This document shows, in pieces, positions 37,146 through 49,230 of a stretch of DNA of 64,000 bases (position 1 is the stretch's first letter; each line of letters starts with the position of its first letter). Made by a program: the position numbers and the translations under genes. The DNA is from Strigops habroptila. Its lineage: Eukaryota > Chordata > Aves > Psittaciformes > Psittacidae. Location: contig NC_044289.2 of the NCBI RefSeq assembly GCF_004027225.2, positions 12,789,235-12,853,234 of the forward strand, written 5' to 3'. Below the pieces are notes generated by a model that saw only the letters and a list, made by a program, of their open reading frames with translations, did not search any database and was not told the origin of the DNA.

Positions 37146-39784
37146 CTTTCCTGTTAAGTTTTCTCTCTCCCTTAAAGTAGCAGAAATGTCTGTGCTAAGA
37201 AGATTCCTGAGCTTTGGGTTATGTTTTAGGGTATTTCTGTGAAAAACCAATCCCCCCAGAAAGGGAGAAGGGAAGGAAGCCAGCAAGGTGCATTATCCTG
37301 TAATCTCACACAGTTTTGTTAAACAACTGGTACCCGGTTTGCCTTTTCAGTAGTTATCTGTAGTATTATAATGATTCTGGAGGCAGTGGTTGGCAACCAA
37401 CATTTCTTTGCAAGCGTGCTGAGGGCTGGTGAGCAGAAATCAGGATGTCAAAGGGGTATGTGCTCTGTAGGTACAAGAAACAGGCTTTTGTGTCATTAGG
37501 GGCAAAAGACGTGGTACAGGGGAAAAGACATGGTACAGGAGCAAGAGTTGTGGGCATGACTTCAGAAGCTAATGAAACCTCCAGCTGGAGAAAGCTGGCT
37601 CTTTGAATGATGGAAGAGCACATACGAAATGGAGCCTATTTTGCAACCAATTTACTATCATTTTTACAGTTATTTGGCCTCTACTGTATTTCAAAGACCT
37701 TCCACTGATCCAGTGAAGGTCATGCAGGAGAGTCTTTAAAAGAAGAAAACCAAATCCTTTTTCTAAAGGATGAGAATGTGAAGTAGGCGACCACTGTTTA
37801 ATACCAGGTGAAAAAAGAAATAAAATAAAAAGACAGAGAACAATTTCTCTACCCTTTTGTTCAGGTGTAACACAGTCAGTAGCTTTTCATCAGACTGAAT
37901 GATCTGGTGCTGCTTCTCTTTATGAACAAATGAAGAGAACCACAGCTGGAAACTGGGACCTTGTTCACATTATGGCTTTGTCATTTGTAGGCAGGTCAGT
38001 GGATTTGCTAAGTCACAGGAAGAGTTGGTGTTGATGTAACCTTTCCAGATCCAAGTTGCATGTATCATGCTCTGGAAAAGAGCTAAAGGTGGAAAGGATT
38101 AAGTGATGTGCACTCACCACTCCCTTAGTGTGCAGTCAGGAATCTGCTCATCAGAGGTCTGAGAACTCAGCTGTTTCAGAAACTATTTGTTAGCAAAATG
38201 TATAGGCTTTAAGTGTTTCCTCAGGCAAACCCATAGATGTTTTGCCTTCAGTGGGATTGTATCATTTCCACCCTGTTTACCACAAAATATTTGACAAGCT
38301 TTGTATAAAAATACTTTATTGGGGTTTTCAGAAGGTAGAAGACACAAGGAAGGGTACAAGCAGGCTCAGCAGTACAGAATGTCAATTCTTAGTACACTTA
38401 CACTTCAAAGGATATATTTTAACCCATATATAACGGTCTGACTGAACATGTCACAAGACTGAAATGTCACATACACAAGACATCTTTTAAAACCTGACTT
38501 CAGGTGACAGTACTGGTCAATACTCAACACATATCACTGGAAGAAAGCTGGATAGCATTTTCTTTTATTCCTAGCAGCAGCCAAAAAGCAGTTTGCTTAC
38601 AACAGCGAAGTGTAAATGGCGATCACGACACCATAAGCTTTTGGGTGCTACTTTACAGCATTTGGGTTTCCATTTGTAAATGTGGTTTTCAGGCTTCAGA
38701 TCTTGAGCTTCCCTGTATGGTACTGTTAAATATGAGGCTTTGCCATGGCAACTAATTACGTATTTGTATTACTATATCACTGAGCAGTGCCAACAGAGAT
38801 GGGCAGTTGAAGTCTTTTGCTTTATGATCATACAACCTCTGTCCCCAAAGAGGTTACAGGATAAATGGGCAAGTGTGATGAAACAGGAGGTGGGAAGCAG
38901 AGATAAAACACCCAAGATTTTCTGTTAAGACTGAGGCTAAAACATTGATCTCTTGGATGTGGTGCTCAACCTGTGGAATTAGTTGACTGCTTTAAAAGTG
39001 TTAAAAATAAAGAAACTAGTGCGTATGTTGCCTGGGTCAGCTCAACCCAGCTCTCTGTTCAAATAATGTGTTTTAAAAGGAAATGTGCAAGAGTTCTGGA
39101 ACTTGCTAAAATGATGAGGTCTGACACTAACTGAAAAGAAGCACAAGATTCACTTCCCTCAGTACTTGTCAGTCTCTACCACATTGCCAAGAGAGTACTT
39201 TTAGGATCCTGCAGAAGAGGTTTTGAAACGTCTTTGGGGGATCATGAAGGAGCCTCTGGAGAAGGTGATACCCTGCTGGCACCTTTCATGTAGGTGCAGT
39301 AGCCCTCTTCCTCGGGGCTCCTGCGGCGCCAGAGACCAGGCGTGCTCCTGCTGCACAGCTCCCCGCGTGCTGGGAAGCACTGGTCGATGTGTGGCTGGAT
39401 GCAAAGAAATCAGAGCAGTTTGGAAGCAGGGAATGCCAGCAGGGTGCTTCGGAATGCTTGGTGCCTCGGAGTGCCTGTGAACTCCTTAGAGCAGAGGTTG
39501 GGCCCTTCTTGGGGAGTGGAAGGGACATGTATTGCACCACAAGCGCAGGGATCTAGATGACAGCTGTAGCTGCTGTAGCAATGATGATAAATGAGGTGTT
39601 TTCTTTCCGAGGTTCATTCTTCTCTTTCTGTATCATCACATCCGTGTAATATCAAAAGTGCAAGGAAAAAACCCTCCCGTTTATGGGGAAAAAGTCAGGT
39701 CTGCAAACAGGTGAACTGTAGTTATGTCCAGGAGGTTTAGGTTACATACTTCTTTTTGATAGCTTTTATGTTTCAGGGTTTGTC

Positions 39785-39790
39785 TTTATT
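39785..39790 (-). terminator. HRH3: Candidate HRH3 polyadenylation signal
   Basis: TTTATT on plus (AATAAA on minus) lies about 300 bp past the HRH3 stop. Another AATAAA on minus at 38315-38320 would give a 3' UTR of about 1.8 kb. Sequence alone does not decide between them, and neither has an obvious GT-rich downstream element. Confidence 0.4.
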
Positions 39791-40087
39791 TTAGCCAAAT
39801 GCTAGTGCGGCTCTGGCTGACTAGGTGGCAGCAGAACTCTTCTGTGGCACCTACAAGCGGAGGACAGAGATTTCAGTGCCTGTGGCTAATACCATACCCC
39901 CCTTACCCTTCTATTCTGTGTGATTTTGTTGTTGATGAACTGGAATGAATTAATAGTGGTCTCACTGCCGCCTTCCTCACATGTGCCAGACCAGTGCTCC
40001 CAGGTTCTTCCAAGGCAGCAAGCTACAGTACTTTTCCATGACGCGGGTGTATTAAACCAAGGCTCTTATCCACACAAAGGGCTGGCT

Positions 40088-42513
40088 TCACTTCCAACAG
40101 TTCTGAAGGGGATCATGAGGTTGAATCTTGAGCTTCTTGGGACAGAGGAGTTTAATAAAAGCTCTTCTGAAGCTGTAGTGGCAGAGCGGGTACAGGACAG
40201 GGTTAACAGCCGAGTTGATCCACAGCAGCCAAAAGGAAGTCTCGTACCAGAAGTCGGAGATGCAGTGGCCATGGCAGCCAGCACGGATGATCATCAGGAG
40301 GGTGTATGGTGCCCAGCAAATCCCAAAAATCCCCACAATGATTGCCAGTGATTTAGCCACTTTCTTGTCTCTAGAGAGCCTGAAGCGTTGGGTCATGCTC
40401 TGGGACACTATCTTCATCCGTTTCTCTAAGGACAGAGTGGATGCTGAGTTTTCACAGCTCTTTTTGTTGCAACACTTGGGTTTCCCAGCGCTCTCAGAGC
40501 TTGTTGACAGCAGCTCTTTGGCACCCAGGTTGGTCGTGGAGTCTGCTGCTTGAGCTTTGCTCTTGGAGAGGGCGAGGGTTTCAGCTGGCTGCTTCTGCTC
40601 CCACTTACAGCATTTCAAAGAAAGCTTTGCTTCTGGGCTCGTTTCCATCTCCTCAGTGAAGGGCTGGTTGTGCACCTCGTGGAAAATATCCAGGCGTATT
40701 TTGGTACGTTTCTGTATGTTCAGGTAGATGCTCAGGTTGAAAAACATCACACTGATGAAGGGGGTGAAGAACTCCAGTGTGGAGGCTGTCATGAGAAAAT
40801 ACCAGTTGTAGAAGAACTCAGCATAGCACTCCCCAGTGGGTATGATGCTCCGGCCTGAGATATACTCCCAGCTGATAATGGCAGGTCCGTAAAGCAGGAA
40901 CGCCAGTACCCACACCAGCACCATCTTCAGCACCGCCTGCTTGGTGTTGCCTTGCTGGGCTCTGTAGGCGACCTGCAATGGGGGAAACCTTTCCTTAACC
41001 ATGGTCACACACCCCAGCTGGTTGAGGCTCTTCACAAATGAACTGTTAGCTTTCCTGGTAAAGTTGCTAGGCAATATCCCAGCAGTCTTAACAAATTCAT
41101 ATGCCATAGGCGACAGGAGCAATTGCTAGATAAATCACACTCCCGCAGGGAAGACTCGGAACCCTCATATTGCAGCTCCAAAACCTGGCGTCCGCTCAGT
41201 GCAAATGCGCTGCCTTAGCTGGAGCCCAGCGCTCTGCTGCACCCCACTGCTTGTGTCCCCAGCTACTCCCTGTACCTCCCGGGGAGAGGCAGGCACTGAG
41301 CTCCCCGGCCAGGCAAGCATCTGCCTCTGGCTCTCGCTGAGCCTTGGAGCTAATCCGTGTTGTAGTTGGAGTCAGGGAACAAGCAAACAGCACTGGATCT
41401 CATCTGCCTGTGAACTGCGTGCTACCTCCTGTGAAAGGCTGAGCTTTTTCATCTCACCACGTACTCAAAGAGCTGCGGGCTGTGCCCTGCTGAAGTTGGT
41501 GCTGCAATCTACTGCCTGGGTAGCCAGGGAGAAGCTGGGAGCCCGGCTGCAATCCCCTCCTTTGTCCTGGAGATAAGAAGTGCCTGCAAGTTGGTGGCAG
41601 GTCTGCTTACCTCGCTGCCTGGCTCGTACGCTGCTATCCTGTCATCAGGGAAGGGATCAAACACCTGCACAATAGAGTCTGAACATGAAATGATTTAATT
41701 ATGCCACAAATACTAATCTAAAACCACAGCTGAATTATGTATTTGTGGATAATTATTGCTTTCCGTCACCAGGCTGAAACATTCATAATTTCTGGAGGAT
41801 TCAAAGAGCTTTTAATTATTGCAGAGAGTTTGGAGAATAAAGCAGGATGAGAGTTATTCCCCCCGTAGCTGCCATGACAGGACTCACCGCTCTTGTCACC
41901 GAGAGGAACCTGTCATAGCTAATCAGCACGATGTTGAAGACCGAAGAGGTGCAGAGCAGGTAATCAACGACCAGCCAGAGTTTGCAGAGGCTCCTCCCGA
42001 AGATCCATCTCCCCGTCAGCACATAGGGCACGTACAAGGGAATGCAGAAGGCACCTGCAACCGGAGCGGTCCTTTTCCATCGGGATGCGGGAGTCCGGCT
42101 CCTTCTGCCGCCCCGCACGAACCCCCCACACCGCCCCCCGCGGGACCGGCCGGGACGTCGGGAGAGACCCCGGGACTGCGGAAGGTGTCGAGGGGGGCAG
42201 GAGCTGGCCCCGCCAGAGCAGACCGGGAGGGGACCCCGAGGGCAGGAGGCGGCCCCGCCGCGAAGTTTCCTCCGGGCCGGGCCGGGGACTGCACTTTACC
42301 TACTAGGAAATCCGAGATGGCCAGGTTGAGGAGGAAGAAGTTGTTCTGGGTGCGCAGGCTGGAGTCCGCCACGAACGCCAGCATCACCAGCGCATTGCCG
42401 GCCACGGTGACCGCGATCAGCAGAGCCATCAGCGCGCCCAGCGCGGCCGTGCCCGCGGCGGCGAAGCGCCCGGCGGCGGCGGCGGAGCCGTTCAGCGCCC
42501 CGCCGCTCTCCAT
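40088..42513 (-). CDS. HRH3: HRH3, histamine receptor H3, complete, 3 coding exons
   Basis: Minus-strand exons 42513-42300, 42054-41888 and 40972-40088 join in phase to 421 residues (human 445, from memory). Residues 1-25 are an Ala/Gly-rich N-terminus with one N-glycosylation site (NGS). TM1 carries GNALVMLAFVADSSLRTQNN; TM2 carries LNLAISDFLVG. TM3 (KLWLVVDYLLCTSS) has Asp102, the amine-binding position 3.32. The DRF variant of the DRY motif is at 119-121, Glu194 matches the 5.46 histamine contact, CWAP is at 346-349 and NPVLY at 384-388. The tail (KLKIQPHDPLQNCWK) is the H3 signature. H3 is a Gi/o-coupled presynaptic auto- and heteroreceptor that limits histamine and other transmitter release. 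The start is the only ATG in the GC-rich exon giving a normal N-terminus. ICL3 (about 215-325) is Lys/Cys/Ser-rich rather than Gly/Pro-rich as in mammals. Intron 1 is only 245 bp. Confidence 0.96.
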
Positions 42514-42640
42514 GGCCCGCGCCGCTCCGCGCCGCTCCGCGGGGCCGCCGCCCCGCCCCGCCCCGGCCCGCCCCGCATCCCCGCCCCGCCGGGGGCCGCA
42601 GCCCCGCGCTGCCCTGCGGGCGGTGGGACCGGCACCCGGG
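42514..42640 (-). promoter_or_regulatory. HRH3: CpG-island promoter region of HRH3
   Basis: Extreme GC content with several CCGCCCC/CCCCGCCCCG Sp1-type boxes (about 42540-42605) directly upstream of the start ATG and continuing through exon 1 and intron 1 to about 42050. No TATA box was seen. The island stops abruptly at a degenerate CATCC-type repeat. Confidence 0.7.
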
Positions 42641-42962
42641 CTCTCAGCATCCCTGCATCCCTCAGAGCATTCCCGAATTCTCCAGAGCATTCCTGATTCT
42701 CTACCAAGCATCCCTACATTCCCCCTTCCTCTCAACTCGGGAGCACCCCTGCATTATCCCAGAACATCCCTGTATCCCTTCAAAGCATCCCCAAATCACC
42801 TCTGAGCATCCCTACATCCCCCTTTCACCTCTCAACCCAGGAGCATCCCTGCACCCCCTAGAACACCTCTACATTACTCATTTCCCCTCAACCTGGGAGC
42901 ATCCTTGAGAGTATCCTCACATTCCCTACAGGAACATTCCTGCATTTCCCCAAAGCATCCCG
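42641..42962. repeat. Degenerate GCATCCCTGCAT-type repeat upstream of HRH3
   Basis: About a dozen diverged copies of a motif like GAGCATCCCTGCATCCC (AGCATCCCTGCATCCC, AGCATTCCCGAATTC, AGCATTCCTGATTC, AGCATCCCTACATTCC, and so on) follow at irregular spacings of roughly 20-40 bp. Some contain CTCTCAACYCGGGAGCA or CTCAACCTGGGAGCA, pointing to a longer higher-order unit. It looks like an old, decayed minisatellite. Confidence 0.75.
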
Positions 42963-45900
42963 CCCAGGACAAAGGCCGTGGGGAACACTCATGGTTCCTG
43001 CCTCAGTGGAGAGGAATAGAGGTCAAGGCTCAACTTGTCTGTTTATCAGAGATCAACTAGGAGAGCTTTTGGGCAGGCTGAGCATGGAGGGTGATGCCCA
43101 AGGAAACACTGTCAGGAGCAGGCAACTCTACCGAGTGTCCCTGCCACTCTGTCTGCAAACCAAGGAGTCCTTCCTGCAGCCCCAGCTCCAGGGAGGTGAT
43201 TATTGCTCCCTGCTCCCTCCTCTCCCTTTGCTTTTCATAGCTGAAGAGAATAACTTTTGTTTGAAGGCTTTCTGCAGCTGGTGGTACGCCAGGATGAAGT
43301 CACCTACCACTGTGGTTACAGTGTGTAACCTCCTGTGTGCAGTGTCTGCTCCACACCTTGGGATTGGGAACGTCTTCATGTCCCAGGACAGGGTCAGCTC
43401 ACCCCAGTCACTGCCTTTGGAGGGTGACACAGGGACATGCAGAGCAGCGACACCAGGAACAAGAGAAGGACGCTGGCTGGAGATGCTGGCCAAGCAGTGT
43501 TCTTTCTGGGAAAGCCTGATGAGTTGTGAACATCTTTGAAGAACAGAGATCAAAAAAGCAAAGCAGGAAAATTGTGCAAACCCAGAAACATGCATGAAGA
43601 TAAAGCCCAGGGGGTTTGTCACCTTCTGATTACTCCGAAAGCTATTTGCACATCAGGAACTCTTACAGCCTCACAGAACTCCTCTTCAAACCCACCATCA
43701 CAGCCACTGTCCTGAGAGCGGGTGCCGATCCTGCTGAGAGGAGCCTGAAAGGGGTCTTTTAAATCATGGTGAATCACTTGCAACCTGCAGAGCCCGGAGG
43801 TGAGAGCACCTCTCAGCCAGCGCAGGCAGGGACCCTGCCAAACCCTCCCACAGCAGTGGCCTTTGGTGGCACCCACCATGAGGCCTGCAGCTGCCTGACA
43901 TGGTGTGTCCCTTCCTCAGGGAGCCAAGTGTCCCCAAGCCCCTCCACTCCCTGGAGGGCTCGGTCCCCGCTGCTCCTGCATCCCGACGGAGGATGTCACT
44001 GTGGGCTCGTGGGAGCTGTGGGTGGGAGAGATGCTGCAGAGGATGCTGCGTGTGCCAGAAACTCCTGGTCAGTGGGATAAATGGCTGGAGGCTTCGCGGA
44101 ACTTCATGCATGGCTTCAGCGCTGCTTTGAGGAAGATCAGATTCAACAGCACACCCGAGTGAATTCCCAGCAGGGCAGTGAGCAGCCCGGCTGTGCGGCT
44201 GCAGTGTGGCCACGGCAGATAGGACCTGATTTTGTGTGATCTTCTCAGATGTCATAGACAAAAAGGGCTTTTTTTCCTCCCTCATGATGTTTAATGAACC
44301 CACAGACCACTTCCATTCTGACTGCTTGTGCCCTGCTGTGGTTGGTAATCTCTATTCAGATGATCATCAGTATTCGTTGACATGTTTACAAATTCCAAAT
44401 GATCGTGTGCGTGTTGCAGCGTTGTCTCTAGGAGCTGTTTGCTGTTTGTTTGCTTGTCATTCTTATTCAGAGTTTTCATCATCCAGACAGAAAGCAGAAA
44501 CCACACTTTGTGCCCAAGGTAATTTATAAAGTGATTTGCAAAATGTAACATGGATAAATTATTGTTTATCCAGCGCAATTTGCCAGGAGTATTAGATAAT
44601 AAGAGAGGACAGAGCTTAGCAGACTATGGTTTTCCTTGTCCTGAGGTTTCTCTCTTGCTTCAGAAGGATAAATATATTTCTAAGATAGGCCAGGAAACGT
44701 GCAGTCTTGGTAATTGTCGGAAATAAAGGAAAACCAAAGGAAATCATCCAGCCTAGAAGGAGTAGTTAAAGCAGATTACACACAGACGTGGAAGCAGATG
44801 GTACGATAGCTAACGTTTTGACCTGGCTTACGCAGTACATATGCCACGTGTAGATATCCCATGTGTTCATAACTGCTTATAGGTGTTCATCTACGGTGTA
44901 TTGATCACCCTGCAGTCACGCTATGGGGTCCTCTTCTGGGCTAGGAATGCTACAGAGACTCAGTGTCTGAATACTGCCCAGTCCTTGTGTAGATACAGGA
45001 GCAAAAGTGGTACTTTCTGGAGGGTCAGAGCTATAGCTCAGCTATAAGCTCTCCTGAGCCTGGTTTATTCTAAGGTTGTGGCTGAGAAGCAGGGACTGCC
45101 ATGGGGATGGCAGATGCAGAGATCCCAGCCCAGAGCTTTCTCCCAAACCCATTTTCAAGGGCTTCTGCCCCAGCTCGAGCCGCAGCTCACAGCCCGGGTG
45201 CTGAGGCAATGCAGTGTTTCCTGGATGCACTCTCAGAGCTCAGCTACATGAGCAGACAAGCCCTAGAAGCCCCCAGGAAGGTTGAAGAGCTCAGGGCAGC
45301 CGTGCTGCCGCTGCCTGCAAGGCAATTCCTCTCCTGAGGAGCTCCTGAGCAAGGAGCTGGGAGCTCTCTTCCCCTCTCTGCTTCCTTCCCTACTTTATTT
45401 TTGAGAAGCGTTTAGCCTGAGCATGAATTCTGCAGAACTTCCATATTTTTAAAGAGAACCAAGGGAAATATGTGGCCTTTTTAAGGCTGCTTTGTACTTG
45501 GAAGAGAAGTCTGCACTTGAAAGTTGTTTCACATTCAAGCAGAGAGTGAGAAGTGAATAAGCCTCTTGTAAGATAGCTGTTCTGGGGAGTTTCTCTATGA
45601 AGTGAAGCCTTCAGGCTAAGAGACAAAGAGCTTCTGCAGCCTCCTGGTGTTTAGGGAGCTCAAGTTTTGGATGTAATTTAGCTGTTGGTTCTATCCTGGA
45701 TTTTGGGCACTGCAAAGTCTGTGTATTGCCACATAAGAGGGCAGTGCCTGAGGACCATCAAGTGCTTTTGCTTTGCTAAAAGCCTGTGGTGCTGGTGACC
45801 ATCACCACTCTGCTTGGTGCTAGTTACTGTGGAGAAACAGGCCATTGGTGTGATCTATGGGGTGTTTTATACTTGCTTTGTATGCATGTGGCTTAGTGCC

Positions 45901-46747
45901 ACTTGCTTCTGTGTTCATTTTAATTTGGAGGTCCTAAAGGGACCAATTTGGAGTTTCCTTTGCATAGATGTATTTCCTCTCTTTAGCATCTCATCTGTAT
46001 TTTCTCCTGTGACTTGCAGAATTGCACATAGATTTACACAGGAAGTGGGGGGGAAGTTCTGTCTTCTCCCAGAACTCACATCCAAATAAATACAATTCCC
46101 ATGTGGACTGATGATGCTGTGAAGACACAGGGCTGGAACCCACTCTTCCTGGTGGGACACCTTCTACAGGCCAGGTTTAATTGTCCTTCTTTCTAAAATT
46201 CAGCGTCCTGTAGTTTTATTAGATCCCCATCATTCCCATATTATAAACCCCCTATGGTTTTATTAAACACCCATTCAAGATGTTTTCACTGTAACACTCC
46301 AGGGATTCCTTGAGGCATATGCTATAGTCCGTGTCAAACCAAAGCCTATTACACATGCATCTGTTTTGTCTTGGACCTCTGTCACCGGTTACCTCATGCA
46401 TTTATTTGCAATTCATGAAGAACTCCAGATGACATATGCCAAAACACTGGATGTGCAGGACCAAGCTACAGAACCTGTTTTCAGCTTCTTAGGAGTGCCG
46501 TAGAGATGCTGACATTTTGTTAGCTGCTTGCTCAGGTTCTTAGATTTTGTTAGATGCTCCTTATCTTTCTATTGAACCAAGAAATCCAGATGCGAGGATT
46601 TGGATTGGTCCCTGCTCTGGGAGGCTTGTCACTGGGGCTGTGATGAGAAAAAATGGTCTTGCTTTGTCATTTTTAGCCAATCCACTTAAGTTTTATTGCA
46701 TGAAAGGTCTTCTTAGCTCTGAGGAGCCCAACATAAGGATGTGGGCT

Positions 46748-47204
46748 TGTTGGAGCGAATCCAGAGGAGGCCACAAAGATGGGGCACCTCTCCTGTGGGG
46801 ACAGACTGAGAGAGCTGCGCTTGTTCAGCCTGGAGAAGAGAAGGGTCCTTAAGGGGAGACCTTAGAGCAGCTCCAGTGCCTAAAGGGGCTACAGGAAACC
46901 TGGAGAGGGGCTTTGGACAAGGGCCTGTAGGGACAGGACAAGGGGAATGGCTTTAACCTGCCAGAGGGGAGATTGAGATGAGCTCTGAGGCAGAAGCTCT
47001 TCCCTGTGAGGGTGCTGAGGCGCTGGCACAGGGTGCCCAGAGAAGCTGTGGCTGCCCCATCCCTGGCAGTGTTCAAGGCCAGGTTGGACACAGGGGCTTG
47101 GAGCAACCTGCTCTAGTGGAAGGTGTCCCTGCCCTGGCAGGGGGTTGGAACTGGATGAGCTTTAAGGTCCCTTCAACCCAAACCATTCTGGGATTCGATG
47201 ATTG
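46748..47204 (+). mobile_element. CR1 LINE 3' portion, about 460 bp
   Basis: It begins GGAGCGAATCCAGAGGAGGC and passes GTTCAGCCTGGAGAAGAG, AGGGTGCTGAGGCGCTGG and TTGGAGCAACCTGCTC. It ends GGTCCCTTCAACCCAAACC, ATTCTGGGATTCGATGATTG. Plus-strand sense. By eye it is nearly identical over about 340 bp to the reverse complement of the copy at 32.3-32.9 kb, so both belong to one fairly young subfamily. Confidence 0.92.
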
Positions 47205-49170
47205 ATGAGTTTCTTAAAGGCGGCACCATCTTGCCTGAGGTAGCTCTTCTACACAGTAAACCTGGAGCTAGGAGGATATTCCTTTTTAGCTGGTTGAGTA
47301 AATATTGCTATATAATTGACAGCACCTCTCATCTTCAGAGACTGTGATCTCTGACAAATGACAAAGTGATAATCATGCCTGAGTCATTAAAACAAACCCA
47401 AATTTATTCTTAATACACACTGTTTCCCTGTGATTTGTCACAGAGAGTACATTCACACACATTGCAGTCCAAAACAGCTGAGATAGTCACAGCCAAATTC
47501 TGTGTCAAAGACCCTCGACTCCATGAGGCAGCAGATGGCTTCAGAGTTGTCAAGCTCAGACATTTCCTGCCCCTCTTCTCCGGGCACATCTATAATTCAG
47601 TGCTTGCACTGACGTGCTTGGCTCCAGCTCTGGAATCATACAGTGCTCTGACAGCAGTAGAAGGGCCTCTGTCACAGGGCACAGATGTGTGGGCAAAGCG
47701 TCCACCCGTGGGAGAGCTCAGCTGCACCGGGACACACGTGTGTTCTCGCTTCTTCACAAAGGGGAAAGATGGAAGCTGTCATTTCTCCTGGAATAAATCA
47801 AATAAACCCAGTAAATTAGGTGCTAACGGCAAGGGGGGTATTTGTAATCCATAGGGACAGAAGTAACGTTGCCTGGATGTTGATCAGGCTCCTTCCGTCC
47901 TCCCACAGAGGAATTTGCACTTTGGTACTGGTTTAGATACGCCTCATTGCAATTACACAGCGAGGACAGCTGTGTCCTGAAATCAGGAGTTATGAAAATC
48001 AGAAGGCACATTAGCATCAGTAACATTTAACAGGGAAATGAGAGCTTTCTGGACACCTTCCCTTTGATGTCTGTCTGACTTTGCATTTCCACAGAGGCAG
48101 AGCTTCCACTCCGAGGAGTTTGTTCTTGCAGGTGGCAGTGAGGATGCGCAGGGCTGGAGGCAGAGCAAGCTCTGAACCTCCAGGAGAGGTGCTGTTACTG
48201 CTATGCATGAAGTGTAGTTTTTCCATTGCTTGTTTCTGTCCCATGGAGCCAGCTCGTCTGTGAAACAAACTTTAAAGAGGAAAAAGATTAAAAACCCCTC
48301 TTTGTGTTCATGTCTTTACTGGTGAGAGTTGAAAATGCTCTGGCATTCACACAAGTATCTGCCATTAGAAACCCATCCCTTTGTTTTATTTCCTTTTCTT
48401 CTGCCTTTATCATGGGAAGTGTTTATTCAGCTTGGAAAATTCCCTTTTTTGAGATGCCCTTCCAAGTTAGCAGCACACGTGGGTGAGGGTAAGGGCAAAG
48501 TGGCAGAGAAAAGAGATTCCAGAGCAGCTGAGAATGAAGTCTCCAGAGGAGCCCTTGAGCTCCTGCTTTGACCACTGAGCTACTGCACAAACAGGGCAAC
48601 CAACCCTCAACATCAATTTTTAACATGTAGCATCAGAGGAGAGGACACAGAAAATGCCGAGGGAGCATTTTGCATTCTAGAGATGCATGATCAAAGAGTG
48701 TATTTCTCTTTTAAAAACAAACCCAACGTCACCTTATCTGTCAAATTTGGAGAGCTATCAGGACTGAAAAATACCATAGAAATCCAAACCTGGATGGCAC
48801 AGCTGGAAATCCGTTGCTGGGTGTGCTTCATCCTGCTGCTCAAGCAGATGTCAGAATGGCTTCTGCTGGTGGCAGAAGGTCTTTTCCTTACTGTACTGCA
48901 AGGGACTTAATTGGGCAAGCTTGATATTGGATAAAGATGATGATGATGACAGGAATAGTCCTCAGAAATGCTGACACATACCCTGTGAACCAGCTTTCAA
49001 AAAGGGAACACTAATGTCTCTACTCTCACAGCAGCATGTGCTGGGAGCTGCACTGCACAGCACCAATGGCAGCAGAGCCACTGCATCTCTGAGAAAGACC
49101 AAACACTGGAGGGGAATTGTCCCTGGCCTGGACATGGCATGTGTCCATCTGCGTTCAGAACAAGTCCTAC

Positions 49171-49230
49171 ACCTTTTCACTTCTTTCTTTTCCTTCCTTC
49201 TTTCCTCTCCTTCCTTCCCTTTTTTTCTCT
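49171..49230 (+). repeat. Polypyrimidine (CTTCC/TTTC) tract
   Basis: About 60 bp of almost pure C/T (TTTCTTTTCCTTCCTTC, CCTCTCCTTCCTTCCC, eight T). Low-complexity sequence; nothing else nearby gives it a role. Confidence 0.8.

Larger units (their letters stand above)
24941..39784. other. Intergenic interval between the convergent MTG2 and HRH3 genes
   Basis: About 15 kb with no recognisable exon on either strand. Open frames are short and match nothing I know. It holds CR1 fragments at 30.6, 32.3-32.9, 36.7 and possibly 37.1 kb, a short perfect hairpin at 31986-32011, and a C-rich tract near 28080-28090. Otherwise it is unique AT-rich DNA. A lncRNA cannot be excluded from sequence alone. Confidence 0.7.

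Noticed and set aside
39741-39765. miR-1-like string (TTACATACTTCTTTTTGATAG on plus)
   Set aside because: Only part of the miR-1 complement matches; the 3' part differs and no precursor hairpin is apparent. The known miR-1 locus lies elsewhere on the syntenic chromosome.
24941-39784. A possible extra protein gene between MTG2 and HRH3
   Set aside because: Both strands were scanned; frames are under about 115 codons, unrelated to any family I know, and many overlap CR1.
41819-42805. 328-codon plus-strand open frame over HRH3 exons 1-2
   Set aside because: It is the shadow of HRH3 and its GC-rich promoter; the minus strand encodes a clear receptor with proper splice sites.
45101-45337. 78-codon open frame with some coding-like look (ALSELSYMSRQALEAPRKVE)
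   Set aside because: No family recognised, no splice partners seen, and the open length is not unusual for moderately GC-rich DNA.
47165-47190. GGTCCCTTCAACC resembling part of miR-133
   Set aside because: It is the standard 3' end of the CR1 copy at 46.75-47.20 kb.
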